Positions 52,201 to 61,413 of a stretch of 62,587 nucleotides of DNA are shown here, one piece after another. This DNA comes from Chrysochromulina tobinii (taxonomy: Eukaryota > Haptophyta > Prymnesiales > Chrysochromulinaceae), in NCBI GenBank assembly GCA_001275005.1, contig JWZX01002605.1, positions 1-62,587 of the forward strand. Reading direction: 5' to 3'. The translations under genes and the position numbers were made by a program. Under the pieces are notes generated by a model, which saw nothing but the letters and a program-made list of their open reading frames with translations, did no database searches and was not told the DNA's origin. Position 1 is the stretch's first letter. The number at the start of each line of letters is the position of its first letter.

Positions 52201-55200
52201 CGACGTACGCACCCTGGTCAAGCCCACCGTCGGCCGGGTGGTTTGTGTATTGACCGCCGTGACGGCGAACGTGGACGTGTCCTCCCACTGGCCCGTGTAC
52301 TCGTTGCCCAGGTGGTGGTCAGTCTCGAAGATGCTGTCGATGTACGCCCTGCCGCCGGAGACGCCCCGACGACCGTCGTCGGTTGAACGATCGAAGACCA
52401 TGCGGATCACGTCTCCACCCGACCACGCCGTGTTGAAGTTGTCGTAGTCGGACACGGTCGCGCTCTCGAAGACGGGCGGGCCGGGCTTGCCAAAAAAGGT
52501 CTGGCCGAGCACAAGCTCGCGGTTGACCGGGTCCGACGCGCCAAAGGACGAGCGGATCTGGCTTTCCGGTTTGATCCGCATCTTGGAGGGGACGCCGAAG
52601 ACTTCGTGGGTCCAGCTCGGGTTGCCGCTCAGGATGGTGACCACTAACGTCATGTTGTCCGGTAAGAAGCGCGCCGTGTACAGGTCGCCGATAGACGGTG
52701 TGAAGGCCAGAAAGAAGTTTGCGTACGCCATGGTGCCCTCCTGGGGGGGCGGCGGGCGGGCGGTGAGTCCGCGACTCGTCTTTCGGTCGAAGAGGATTCT
52801 AATCGTGTCGCCCGCGCTCGGCACGCTGTCCGAGTTGTCGGGGTCGGTGCCCGAGTATGAGACGACCCTTGGCGCTTGCTGCCGTTCGCCCCAGTCGCCC
52901 GTGAGCGGCACGCGGTCGTCACACCGCGGGGACTGGCGACCGAGGGAGCGTACGTCGCCGAGGACGCGCACCCAGATCGAATCTCGTGTCATGTACTTGC
53001 CGTCCAAGCCCATGTACGCGTCCGAATTGATGACCGGCATGCGATTCCACAAGCGGCCGCGCGAGTCGGTACCGATGCGCGCCGTCCGGTCGAGGACAGT
53101 CATCACGAAGGTGGAATCGTCTGTCCAGTAGCCCTCGTAGTTACGTCCAAACGAGGGCACGCGAATCGCCGCCTCGTTGGGCGCGAAGTAGTCGAACTCG
53201 AAGAGCGCGTGGATGGCAGCGGCGTCGTAGCGCAGCCCGGTGGCGCCGGCTGTCCTTGGCCGAAACGGGTCATCATTCCCTCGGGAGCCCTGGCGCCCGA
53301 TGTAGGTGGGCATATTGAACTTGAACGTGAGAATGTCGCGGTCGGAGTAGATGAAATCCCCGTTGTCTGGATCGGAGCCGTTGACCCAGAGCAAGCGTGG
53401 CTTGGCATGCGTGCCGAGGCTGCCTCTGATGCGCAACGCCTGCGAGGCCGTGCGTGGGGCGACAAAGTCGAGCCGGTTCGCCGACCTGAGTGGGGCATTG
53501 TCCGCGAGCCAAAAGCGCGTCGTCGCATCGAACGTGTCGTTGATCTGCGGCGCGGGCAGGTACCCATCGCGCACGTGGACCCGGAAGGTGGAGGTGTCGA
53601 GCCACCGCCCGTCATACTCGATGCCCAGCGGCTCGGACACGCTCAACACCGAGTCCACGTACTCGCGAGGCTGCACCCCCCCTATCAAGTCCGTCGAGAT
53701 ATTCGTCGGTCGGTCGAAGAAGAGAGTCAGTGTGTCGCCGCTCCCAAACTCGAGGTCGCCCGCATCGGGATCGTCCCCAACGACCGCCGCGAGCAGTGGC
53801 GCCACGCGTGGGTCCTTTCCAAAATCGGAGCGCGGGGAGATGATGGGCGCCGTGGTGAGCACTTGCATGCACGGCAGGTCATCAGAGTGGCAATCAACGT
53901 ACCTTTCCAAAGTCGCCCGCGAGCCCCTCGGCCGTGACGACCACGTGCGCGGAGGTGTTGCCGCGCATCGACGGGTGGATGCGCCGCGGGTGGGAGAGCT
54001 GGTAGACAGGCAAGTCGCTCCTATACGAGTCAACGGTCGCGTTGAAGTCGGCGTAGGACGCGCGGAAGAGCAGATGGCCAGAGGCGGAGGTCCAGTAGAG
54101 CAGCGCATGGATCGGGTCGATGGCCAGGCCGGTGCAGAGCGCATCACGTACGAACTCGAGCACGGGGATGCGCGCTCGCAAGCCGCCCAGGAAGATGCGC
54201 CGTCGTGAGCGCTGGCACCAGAAGACAAGGTCGCGCCGCCAGTCAACGACGAGCCTCGAGTCCTCATCAAACCAGTCGGCAGGGTCGGCACCATCCTCGG
54301 GCAGAGCCCTCCCGTCGACCAGGTGCCGCCTCCCCAAAGTACCGTCCTCTCGCGGATCACTCTGATTGTAAAAGTGGATCGCGTCGTCCTGGGCTTGCCA
54401 CTGATGGCCCGGCGCCGGCGCGGGCGCCGACAGGTCGAGCAGCTGCGGCACGCGCGTGCCGTCGTAGAAGACGAGCAGCTGACGATCCCGGCTCGAGTCG
54501 AGGCCGAGCTTCCACAGGGAGGTCTCCCCCTGCGACTCGTTGCCGAACTTGAGCACGCGCACGTTCGTCGCGACATACGAGCGGGGAAGCCGGCGCGCTC
54601 GGCCGTTGGCCACTCGGTCCGCCGGGGCTGAGATAAGGGATCGATGTGCCGCGGCTGTCTGTGCCGTGGCAGCTTCGCTCTGGGCCACCGCGGCGGCGGC
54701 GTACTCGCTGTACGTCTTCGTAGGATCCAACGGCGGCGGATCCACCAATCCCACCAGAGTGGCCGTGAGCAGGTGGCCCTCTTGGGTGGACCAAAAGACC
54801 TCTGAGGTATGCGCCCGGAGCAGCGCGGCGGTGACGCGTTGCGTGCCCACTTGCGCGTGAGTCGGCAGCAAGGCCTCGTAGGCTATCCTCTCGGCGGTCA
54901 CGTTGGGCAGCCCGATCGTCATGTTGATTTCTACGCCGTTCCTCAGGTACACGAGCCTGGTGCCGTTGGCGTCGGTGATGTTGGTCGCATTGGGCTCCAT
55001 AGGGTAGTTGCGCATGGCCTCGGCGAGCTCACGGCGGAAGCGCGCCGCCGCGTACTCGTGCACGGCCGAGCGGGCTAGCAGCGCGAGGGGCAGCTGGCTG
55101 ATCGTGGAGAGGCGCCAGGTGGCGTTCGCGTCCGCGACCGCGTCGCCGTCCTCCGTGGGCACCCAGTGCATCAGCCGAGCCCCATTCGCGTCCCAAAAAA

Positions 55201-57373
55201 GCAAGGCCGCCGGCGTGGCGGGGAGTCCGGTGAAGCCCTCGGGCAGCGAGGTCGGTTCTGCCTGCTCAGTGTTGGAGATGTGGATGGGCCCGCCGACGCC
55301 CGAGCGTGAGACGGACTGGTACCAGAGCGACGAGGGAGTCGCGTGCGTCGCCGTGAATGTGAAGACGTCGAACGCGTACGCCGGGTGCGGTCCGACCACT
55401 TCGAGACCACGCCGCCGATCGGGGCCCGTCTCAGAATCACTGATGACGAGAGCATGCGCCGCAGGCACGCCGACCATCTGGAAGGTATACGTGATCCGTC
55501 GGCGAAGGTAGAGGGGCGTGCCGAACACGGAGCCGCTCCCGTCGTCCACCGAGTAACGTAACCGCCCGCGCTCCGAAATCAAGTGGACGCACAAGTGTGT
55601 GGGCTGAGGGTAGCAGGTGGCCGCATGGGTGGGGGCGGGGACGGCGTCCAGCTCGAGGCTGCGCGAGAGGGCCTCGGCGTACGCCAAAGGGAGGGGACGC
55701 GAGGGCGAGAGCAGCTCGGGCGGCCAATGGTCCGAGCCAGCGCATTCGGCGACCGTCCGGAGATGCAGCGCTCTCACGCCCGGGCGCTCGCGCCACTGCA
55801 CAGTGTCGGGCGTGACGGGCGGCAGCGGCGGCGCCGACGGTGCTCCGCGGCGCATCCATGCCGAAGCGTTGGCGGCGGAAGGGGCGACGGGGGCGCCCGC
55901 CGAGAGGCTCACGGACGACGGTAGAGAGTCCCAGAGCGCAAGCACCCGCCATAGCCAGCAGCGTGCCACTCGGAGCGACCAGACGCGGCTACTCACCTCC
56001 GACCCCGACGCAGCCGAGGTGGCGCCCAAGGCGGCGCCCGAGGCGGCGGCGGCGCCATCTGTTCTAGAACCCGCGCACGCGCCGCCCTGTACATGGGTCA
56101 GAATGCCGACGACCGCCCATCCCCCCCTGGTCGCGGCCGCCATGGCCTCCTCCTGGCTCGTTGGTCCGTATAAGACCTCACGGCTCGCCGCCTCCGCTCG
56201 TAATCCCTCGGCGACTGCGTGCGCCGCGATGAGCTCGCGCCCATAGTTGGCAGGCACTTGGTCCAAGTCGGTCGGGGAGGAGGTGGTGACGTCAAAGCCC
56301 GACGAGACACCGCTCGCACGGACGTCACTCCCCGGTTCGGTGGTGTGCTCGAGCGAGTCGTAGTATCGAAGCAGCGGCGCGCCAGCGTCACCAGCGCATC
56401 CGACCACCACACCCGTCGTGATCGCAAATGCGGCGGTAGCGGCAGCATCAGCGGCGGCCGCTGCCGCGGCCGCTGCAGAGGCCACCGCAGCCACGGCGGC
56501 CGCGGATCCCGTGCTGCCCGACGCTGCCGCCAATGAAGCCGAGGCGGCGAAGGCGGCGGCGGCGCGGGCAGCCGCAGCTGCAGCTGCAGCGTTGGCCGTG
56601 GCGGCGGCCGCGGCCGCCTCGGCGGCGGCCGCGGTGCTCGGTAACAGGTAGCTCTGGTTGGCTCGTATGGTGGCGAGTGGCCCGTCGTGAAAGCGCAGCG
56701 CATACCCGCTGTTCTCGAACACGGTGGACGAGTCGATCCCACCGCCAGCGCCTGCCACAGAAGACGGGTCGCGGCCTGCGCCGACAAGCCGCACAGGCTC
56801 ACCCACAGCCATCGATAAGAACGACAAAGGCAGCGGAGGGATGCAGTGCTGGCGTGGGCACGACTGCCGCACGCGAAACGCGATCACGTCCCAGCCGTCG
56901 CCGCACACCGCGCCGCCGGTGCAGACCAGCGGCATCAAAGCAGGCACCGAGTAACGGAACTCGAGCGCGAGCACCTCGCCGACAACGAGCCGATTGGGCA
57001 GCGCTTCTGCACTCAGCACCTCCAGGTCGGCGAGCGCATGCAGTGGACAGCCCAGGTGAGAAGCATTCGTCGAGGTATCTTCGGCAATCTTGCCGCTCGC
57101 GCACGCAGCGTGCTGCAGCACCGTAGTCGGCTGCTGAGCGAGTGCGCACGATGCTGCTGAGAGCACAACCTCGGGAGCCACAAAGACGCCGGTACAGCGA
57201 ACTGCCGCTGCTGCCGTACCCTGGCGACCCCAGAGTGCGACAACCGCCGGTGCCACTGCGGAGCTGTCCGCACCCGGTGGAAGCCCACGCAGCACGGCGC
57301 TCGTCAACACGAGCAGCAATTGGACGGCGCACAGCGACGCACGGGCGCCCGTGATCGGTAGTGTGTCCGGCAT
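34233..57373 (-). CDS. Giant secreted IPT/TIG-repeat protein with L-type lectin domain (4 exons, about 7600 residues)
   Basis: Exons on the minus strand: 57373-53903, 53814-51940, 51850-34874 (16,977 bases) and 34733-34233. All joins are phase 0, total about 7607 residues. ATG 57373 gives a signal peptide (ASLCAVQLLLVLTSAVLRG); ATG 57424 would add 17 residues. In order: a trypsin-like domain lacking its His and Ser (residues about 35-480, with a poly-Ala insert); a beta-sandwich region (600-700); a YWTD-type propeller part (1040-1140); about six 120-150-residue repeats with DPDNGD and FDRxT motifs (1150-2020); about 25 IPT/TIG domains (2300-6700; GGPxxGGTxxTIxGxGF), interrupted by a second LDLR-B-like part (2750-2955); a Cys module; and a C-terminal legume-type lectin domain split by the last intron (7130-7570). 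No membrane span was noticed, so it is probably an extracellular matrix or scale/cell-surface protein; function is inferred. Confidence 0.85.
34734..34873 (-). other. Tandemly duplicated 70-bp introner-like intron (140 bp) in giant gene
   Basis: Two 70-bp units that I read as identical (34873-34804 and 34803-34734), each starting GTGAGG and ending CATCAG. Exon 3 ends QPHQ and exon 4 starts VRIVYLPPARHA, continuing the lectin domain. The 19 bases after each donor (GTGAGGATCGTATACCTCC) equal the first 19 bases of exon 4, and CCGCATCAG precedes each junction, so 28 bp are repeated three times. Each unit also has three CTGATGAC-type units. Splicing may remove 140 bp at once or 70 plus 70. Removing only one unit would shift the frame, and retention truncates the lectin domain (VRIVYLLMTSDDL then stop). 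Confidence 0.9.
40046..40152 (-). repeat. 9-bp microsatellite encoding Ser-Gly-Ser
   Basis: About 107 bases of (GCTGCCGCT)n on the plus strand encode a GSS-type low-complexity run between two TIG domains of the giant protein. It acts as a flexible linker and is a likely site of length polymorphism, since the unit keeps the reading frame. Confidence 0.9.
47989..48050 (-). repeat. 21-bp tandem repeat encoding DLAQGDS
   Basis: Three 21-bp units (GCGAGATCGGAATCTCCTTG pattern on the plus strand) encode DLAQGDS, DLAQGDS and DLALGAS in the giant gene, inside a Ser/Ala-rich segment of the second LDLR-B-like region. In frame and nearly perfect, so recent. Confidence 0.85.
51851..51939 (-). other. Introner-like intron in giant gene (89 bp, phase 0)
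   Basis: The donor is CCG then GTGAGC at 51939 and the acceptor is CCATCAG then GTGAGC at 51850. Joining gives AVYGGSP then VSTACAGARPAQGDRM, restoring the fifth DPDNGD-type repeat. The first 14 intron bases (GTGAGCACTGCCTG) match the first 14 exon bases with one difference. The centre has a 10-bp tandem (CTGAGTACCT, about four copies). Confidence 0.9.
53815..53902 (-). other. Introner-like intron in giant gene (88 bp, phase 0)
   Basis: The donor is GGAAAG then GTACGT at 53902 and the acceptor is GGAAAG ending at 53815, before GACCCA. Joining gives GLAGDFGK then DPRVAPLL, which fits the repeat pattern seen elsewhere in the protein (GxFGxxxAPxL). GACTTTGGAAAGG at the donor recurs as GATTTTGGAAAGG at the acceptor. 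A TCTGATGACC unit lies inside. An earlier AG (CATGCAAG) is possible but fits the protein pattern less well. Confidence 0.8.
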
Positions 57374-57612
57374 TATTTGTCGCACGCGTCGTGCCGAACG
57401 CCGCACGAAAACACTGAATTTCATCGGGAGACGTACCGTACAGTCCCTGGACCGCGTCTGGAACGGTGGTCGGTAAAGGAGCAGGGGCGCTTCCGCTTGC
57501 GGCCGCATGAGTGACGACAGAGTGGCGAGTACAGGCACACCCATGCAGTATGTCGGAGAGAACCCAATCACGCCTCCCTCTGCGCCCCATCTTGCGCAAC
57601 CTGACGCCCGGC

Positions 57613-58188
57613 TCAATTCTTCTTCTTGCTCTTGAGCGCGGCCGTCGCCTTCGTCGTCGTCCCTGCCTGCTCTGTTCTGCTCTCCGCCCACTGCTTGAGA
57701 GGATCTGCCGCCGCCCATGGGCGCTCGTACGTGTGCCCGCGAAGGTAGATGAGCAGCGCCTTATTGTCCAGCAGCTGCATCGGCTGCGAGACTGACATGA
57801 CCATCATCGGCTGCGTCCATCCCCACACTGAGTAGATAACGATGGCCACAATGGCTCCCATCACATACTGCATCTGCGACTCTTTGAGTTTGGCCACGTC
57901 GTAGGCGCACGCGGTGCACGAGCCGTCCGCCGCCTTTTTGTCCTCCGCCAGATTAATCATTTTTCCGGGGTTGGCAACTCTCGTCTGGTCGTTGAGCGTC
58001 AACGCCCGCCGCATGGCCAGCTGGATGAGAAAGTAGCCGCCGAGCATGACGGTCCCGAACACCATTTGCAGCAGCAGCAAGTTCTGAGGATCGGTGAAGT
58101 CAGTCTTCTGCGCGAGCCACAGGATCGGCAGCATGGCCAACTGGCGCATCAGTTGGACAGGAGAGCTCGCCATGAGGGATGAGGCCAC
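57613..58188 (-). CDS. Pho88/SND3-family ER membrane protein
   Basis: 191 codons. The size and pattern match the PHO88 family: an N-terminal hydrophobic helix (LLLLQMVFGTVMLGGYFLIQL), a polar loop with the conserved LTLNDQTRV and a tail segment (QYVMGAIVAIVIYSVWGWTQPMMVMSVSQPM pattern) followed by LLDNKALLIYLRG. Yeast Pho88/Snd3 sits in the ER membrane and acts in SRP-independent targeting and membrane-protein maturation; the older name refers to phosphate uptake. The C-terminus ends in Lys-rich KSKKKN. It lies 188-240 bases upstream of the giant gene on the same strand and is divergent from Mic10. ATG 58188 and the ATG five codons later are both possible starts. Confidence 0.85.
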   Translation of the reverse strand: MASSLMASSPVQLMRQLAMLPILWLAQKTDFTDPQNLLLLQMVFGTVMLGGYFLIQLAMRRALTLNDQTRVANPGKMINLAEDKKAADGSCTACAYDVAKLKESQMQYVMGAIVAIVIYSVWGWTQPMMVMSVSQPMQLLDNKALLIYLRGHTYERPWAAADPLKQWAESRTEQAGTTTKATAALKSKKKN

Positions 58189-58339
58189 GGATCACACACG
58201 AGCCGTGAGGGGCTTTCCTTTCTTGTACATGTAACTCATGTACCGCTTCTTGGCCGCGAGACACATTACAGACAAGCCGAGCAGTGAGGAAAACTTCGAG
58301 CTCGAGCGCCGTTCCGGTCACTTGACATCATCGCACACA
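58189..58339. promoter_or_regulatory. Bidirectional promoter region
   Basis: Only 151 bases separate the start codons of the Pho88-family gene (minus) and Mic10 (plus), so the two promoters overlap. The Mic10 frame is open upstream to an ATG at 58238. No defined box was identified. Confidence 0.45.
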
Positions 58340-58908
58340 ATGTCCTACGCCGCGAACGCGCGGCCCGAACTCAAGGTAGGCGCTGGCGCGTTCGAGAACC
58401 CCTGGGCCACGGCGCCGGCGCGCGTGCCCTCGCTGACGGCACGCATTCCTCGCTGCCCTGCAGGTTGCGGAAACCTGGGACAAGTGCATTGAGAATACCG
58501 TGCTGAAGCTGGCGTATGGGACACTGGCCGGCGGCCTCGCCGCAATGATTCTATTTCGTACGCGAGCGCTTCCCGCGCCGCGCTCGTCGCATCCTTGGCG
58601 CGGTCCCATGCTGCGCTCGCCGCAACCTGAGTACTAGCGTCGACGGCACCTATCCGCCGCTTGCTGACCTCGCCGTCTCCTTGCAGGCTCACCGTCGGCA
58701 CGCTCGTCGATTGTTGGCCTCGGCTGCGGTGTGGGCGTGGGTATGGGTTATACGGACTGCAAGTGCGTGCATGGCGCACGCGACCTCGCGCTGCGCACGC
58801 CCCACCCTCCATTCCTCCGCTCATCCCGACTCGTGCTCGTCCGATTGCGCATACGTCCTCAGGGTGGAGTTTGACACGATCGCCAAGATCGAGAAGGAGG
58901 CAAACTGA
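58340..58908 (+). CDS. MIC10: Mic10, MICOS complex subunit (4 small exons)
   Basis: Exons are 58340-58375 (12 codons), 58464-58557, 58687-58762 and 58863-58908, giving 83 residues. Splice sites are AAG/GTAGGC, CTGCAG/GTTGCG, TTC/GTACGC, TTGCAG/GCTCAC, GCAA/GTGCGT and CCTCAG/GGTGGA. The product has the Mic10 layout: a short N-terminus with ETWDKCIENTVLK, a first membrane helix with glycines (YGTLAGGLAAMILF), a short positive loop and a second helix with the diagnostic Gly repeat (GLGCGVGVGMGYTDC), then a polar tail ending KIEKEAN. Mic10 oligomerises to bend the inner mitochondrial membrane at crista junctions. An in-frame ATG at 58238 could extend the N-terminus by 34 residues. The gene is missed by single-frame ORF finding because every exon is short. 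Confidence 0.88.
58376..58463 (+). other. Mic10 intron 1 (88 bp)
   Basis: GTAGGC to CTGCAG, phase 0. No flanking direct repeat and no CTGATGACC unit, so it is an ordinary intron. Confidence 0.85.
58558..58686 (+). other. Mic10 intron 2 (129 bp)
   Basis: GTACGC to TTGCAG, phase 1. Splits the loop between the two membrane helices. Confidence 0.85.
58763..58862 (+). other. Mic10 intron 3 (100 bp)
   Basis: GTGCGT to CCTCAG, phase 2. Joining gives YTDCK then VEFDTIAKIEKEAN and a stop. If it were not removed, the frame would continue for some 30 unrelated residues. Confidence 0.8.
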
Positions 58909-59280
58909 GCCGTGCGGAGCCGGCGACGGCGGGGCCTGGCGTAGTGGGAGGATATCGAGGGTGCATCCCTCTCCGGGCTGAGGGCGTTTTCCAACACGAG
59001 TCGTCGCGTGGCAGCCCCCCCCACGTTCTCCGTTTGAGCCGGGGTTCACACACCGCGCGTCCCGCGGCTCGACGGCGGCAATTCCGAGATATTTTTGTAT
59101 CGTTTACACAAGTTCTTTCGTCTGATTCGCATGCCGTCTTTTCTACCACACCGCATGCGACCGACGTGATAAATGGTGGTTCCTCAGATCGCCGCTCATC
59201 TTCGAGATTCGTGCTCCGGTTAGGGACCGGCCGGGTCATCCAGATCCCTAGGGCCTAGGCGCCTAGCATAGTTCCATAGA
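58909..59280. other. Intergenic, convergent 3' regions
   Basis: Lies between Mic10 (plus) and the TcdA-TatD fusion gene (minus). A small AT-rich patch lies at 59090-59140. No gene seen. Confidence 0.5.
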
Positions 59281-61413
59281 CTATAAGGCCCACGCGTCCA
59301 CGTTGAAGGCTTGCCTCGCATTCGCCGCTGTGCGCGCCGCCGCGTCAGCCTCCGACCAGCCACGCGCGTGCGCTACCCTCGCGCAAGCCTCTGCGAGCGC
59401 CGCCGCCGCGCCGTCTGCCGTGTGCTCGTCCGATTCGAGAAGGAGTGCGTCGGCCGGCACGCTCGCGATCACGGCGGCCGCGCGGCGCAGCCGGACCGCA
59501 CGGGCGCTGAAGCCGAAGAAGATGCGGCAGGTCCGCGACGCGCTGGCGGACAGGCGGGCGAGCGTGGCAGCCGTCTCGACCGAACCGCCGAATGCATGCA
59601 TCACCAGCACGGGCGGCAGCGACGACGCGGCCGCCGCCTCGGCCCGCAGCAGATCCAGCAGTGCGCCGTCGGCGCGCACGCAGTGCACGACGAGCGCGCG
59701 GCGGAGCTCAGCGGCCAGTCGCAGCTGCGTCCGAAAGGCGACGAGCTGCGCGTCCCAGGAGCTATCGAGCCGCGCACGGTCGAGCCCTGCCTCGCCCACG
59801 ACAGCGCCCGGCTCACGCAGCAGCGATGCGCGCAGCCGCTCCGGCCACCCGTCGGTCTGCGCATCGACGTACCAGGGGTGCACGCCCATCGCGACGCGCG
59901 TCGTTCCGGTCACCTCTGCTGCCGCGGCCGTGGGCTGGAGAGCTGCCGCGTCAGCCGCCGCCTGCAGCATTGCGGGCCATTCGGCCTCTCCGACGCTCAT
60001 CAGGCACACGCCCGCCGGCGCCGGGCCTGCTAGCAGCGCTCGAGCCTCCCCGATGGCATGGGTATGCGAGTCGAAGATCGCCCAAGACGACGCGCTGGTG
60101 GACGGGCCTTCGCGTATTGTCGGCGTTGCCGCTGCCTCGCCACCGGCATCGGCAGGGAGATGGGAGGAGGAGGAGGCCGATTCACCCGGCTGTGTTTGTG
60201 CTGCTTGGGCTTCGCTTGTAACCGTCGGCTCAGCACCCATCCCACCGCCCTCGCCGACGCCCTCGCCGTCCTCCGCGTCCTCCGCGTCCGCCGCGTCCGC
60301 CGCGTCTGCCTCGTCTTCGCTCTCATTCCAAAGGTCGAGTATGGAGGCACCGGCCTCGGGAGGTGGCGCCAGTGGCGGCAGGGGCGGCAATGGCGGCCGT
60401 TCGGGCGTAGGCTCGCCTCGCGCAAGCACCTCTGTGATCGCCGCCGCCGCTGCAAAGCCAAATGCACCGGTGCCGAAGCACGCGGTGCCAAACCGGTCAC
60501 ATTGGGTGCCGAGGCCCGAGGCGATCGTACGCACTGGCTCGAGCGAGTGCACGCACTGCACGCCAAAGCGCTGCTTGCCGCGCCGGCGTCTCGGCGAGCC
60601 GGCCACGCCTTCCGGGTACCCATAGGCCTTGCGCAGGTGCCGACGCACATTCTTCAGAAGCAAATCGTCGGTGACGTTATACAGATCCGCCACGCGGATG
60701 GCCGTTGGGTCCGCCTTGCCACCGGTAGCGCCCACACACACCAGGTGCACGCCGAGCGCGTGCGCCGCGCGCACCATCGCCGCCTTCTCGCGATGCTCAT
60801 CGATAGCATCGAGGACCGCGAGCGTGCCGCCTGCGCTGTGTGCCTCGGCCGCCTCGTGCTGCAGCATGCCGTGCGCGTTAGCCTCCGTGACCCACTCCTC
60901 GCGCACATGCACGGCGCACTCGGGGTTGATTTCGATGATACGGGCGGCGAGCTCGCGAGCCTTGGAGCGGCCTACGGTGCTTTTGAGGGCGTGCAGCTGC
61001 CTGTTGGTATTGGAGATGCAGATCTCGTCGGGATCGATGAGGACGAGGGTTCCGACGCCGCTGCGAGCGAGCGCCTCGACGGCCCACGAGCCAACGCCAC
61101 CTAAGCCGACCACCACCACACGCGCTGAGCGCAGGTTGGACGGCGCCGCTTTGCCATACAGGCGCCGCACGCCGTCAAAGCGAAGGGCATAGTAATCTGT
61201 CGTGTCCTGCGGCTCCTCCGGCGGCGCATCCTCCTCGAAAAGGAGCGATGGTCCACAACAACGGCATTGGAGCTTGGGCTTACTAGGCAACATGAGGGTG
61301 GTGGTGAGCAATGCTAGGCGGTCGACGCGCATGCAAAGGGATGATGGATGAGACGCAAAGCAGCAATCCTCCACTTGGGAGAGGTGTCGACAAAGCGCCC
61401 ACGACGGCGGCAA
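59281..61413 (-). CDS. Fusion of TcdA-type tRNA t6A dehydratase and TatD-type nuclease
   Basis: 710 codons in one exon. The N-terminal half (about residues 70-350) is an E1-like ThiF/TcdA domain: YALRFDGVRRLYG, the nucleotide loop GLGGVGSWAVEALARSGVG, IDPDEICISNTNRQLHA and the family motif FGVQCVHSLEPVR. TcdA (CsdL) uses ATP to cyclise t6A to ct6A in tRNAs reading ANN codons; fungal relatives are mitochondrial. An acidic Asp/Ala/Glu linker (about 350-450) leads to a TatD-type metal-dependent nuclease with apparently complete metal sites: DSHTH, GVHPWY, GEAGLD, VHCVRA, HAFGG and LLLESD. The first 65 residues may hold an organelle-targeting sequence; ATG 61332 is a possible later start. I know of no standard protein with this fusion, but I could not search. 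Confidence 0.85.
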   Translation of the reverse strand: MPPSWALCRHLSQVEDCCFASHPSSLCMRVDRLALLTTTLMLPSKPKLQCRCCGPSLLFEEDAPPEEPQDTTDYYALRFDGVRRLYGKAAPSNLRSARVVVVGLGGVGSWAVEALARSGVGTLVLIDPDEICISNTNRQLHALKSTVGRSKARELAARIIEINPECAVHVREEWVTEANAHGMLQHEAAEAHSAGGTLAVLDAIDEHREKAAMVRAAHALGVHLVCVGATGGKADPTAIRVADLYNVTDDLLLKNVRRHLRKAYGYPEGVAGSPRRRRGKQRFGVQCVHSLEPVRTIASGLGTQCDRFGTACFGTGAFGFAAAAAITEVLARGEPTPERPPLPPLPPLAPPPEAGASILDLWNESEDEADAADAADAEDAEDGEGVGEGGGMGAEPTVTSEAQAAQTQPGESASSSSHLPADAGGEAAATPTIREGPSTSASSWAIFDSHTHAIGEARALLAGPAPAGVCLMSVGEAEWPAMLQAAADAAALQPTAAAAEVTGTTRVAMGVHPWYVDAQTDGWPERLRASLLREPGAVVGEAGLDRARLDSSWDAQLVAFRTQLRLAAELRRALVVHCVRADGALLDLLRAEAAAASSLPPVLVMHAFGGSVETAATLARLSASASRTCRIFFGFSARAVRLRRAAAVIASVPADALLLESDEHTADGAAAALAEACARVAHARGWSEADAAARTAANARQAFNVDAWAL

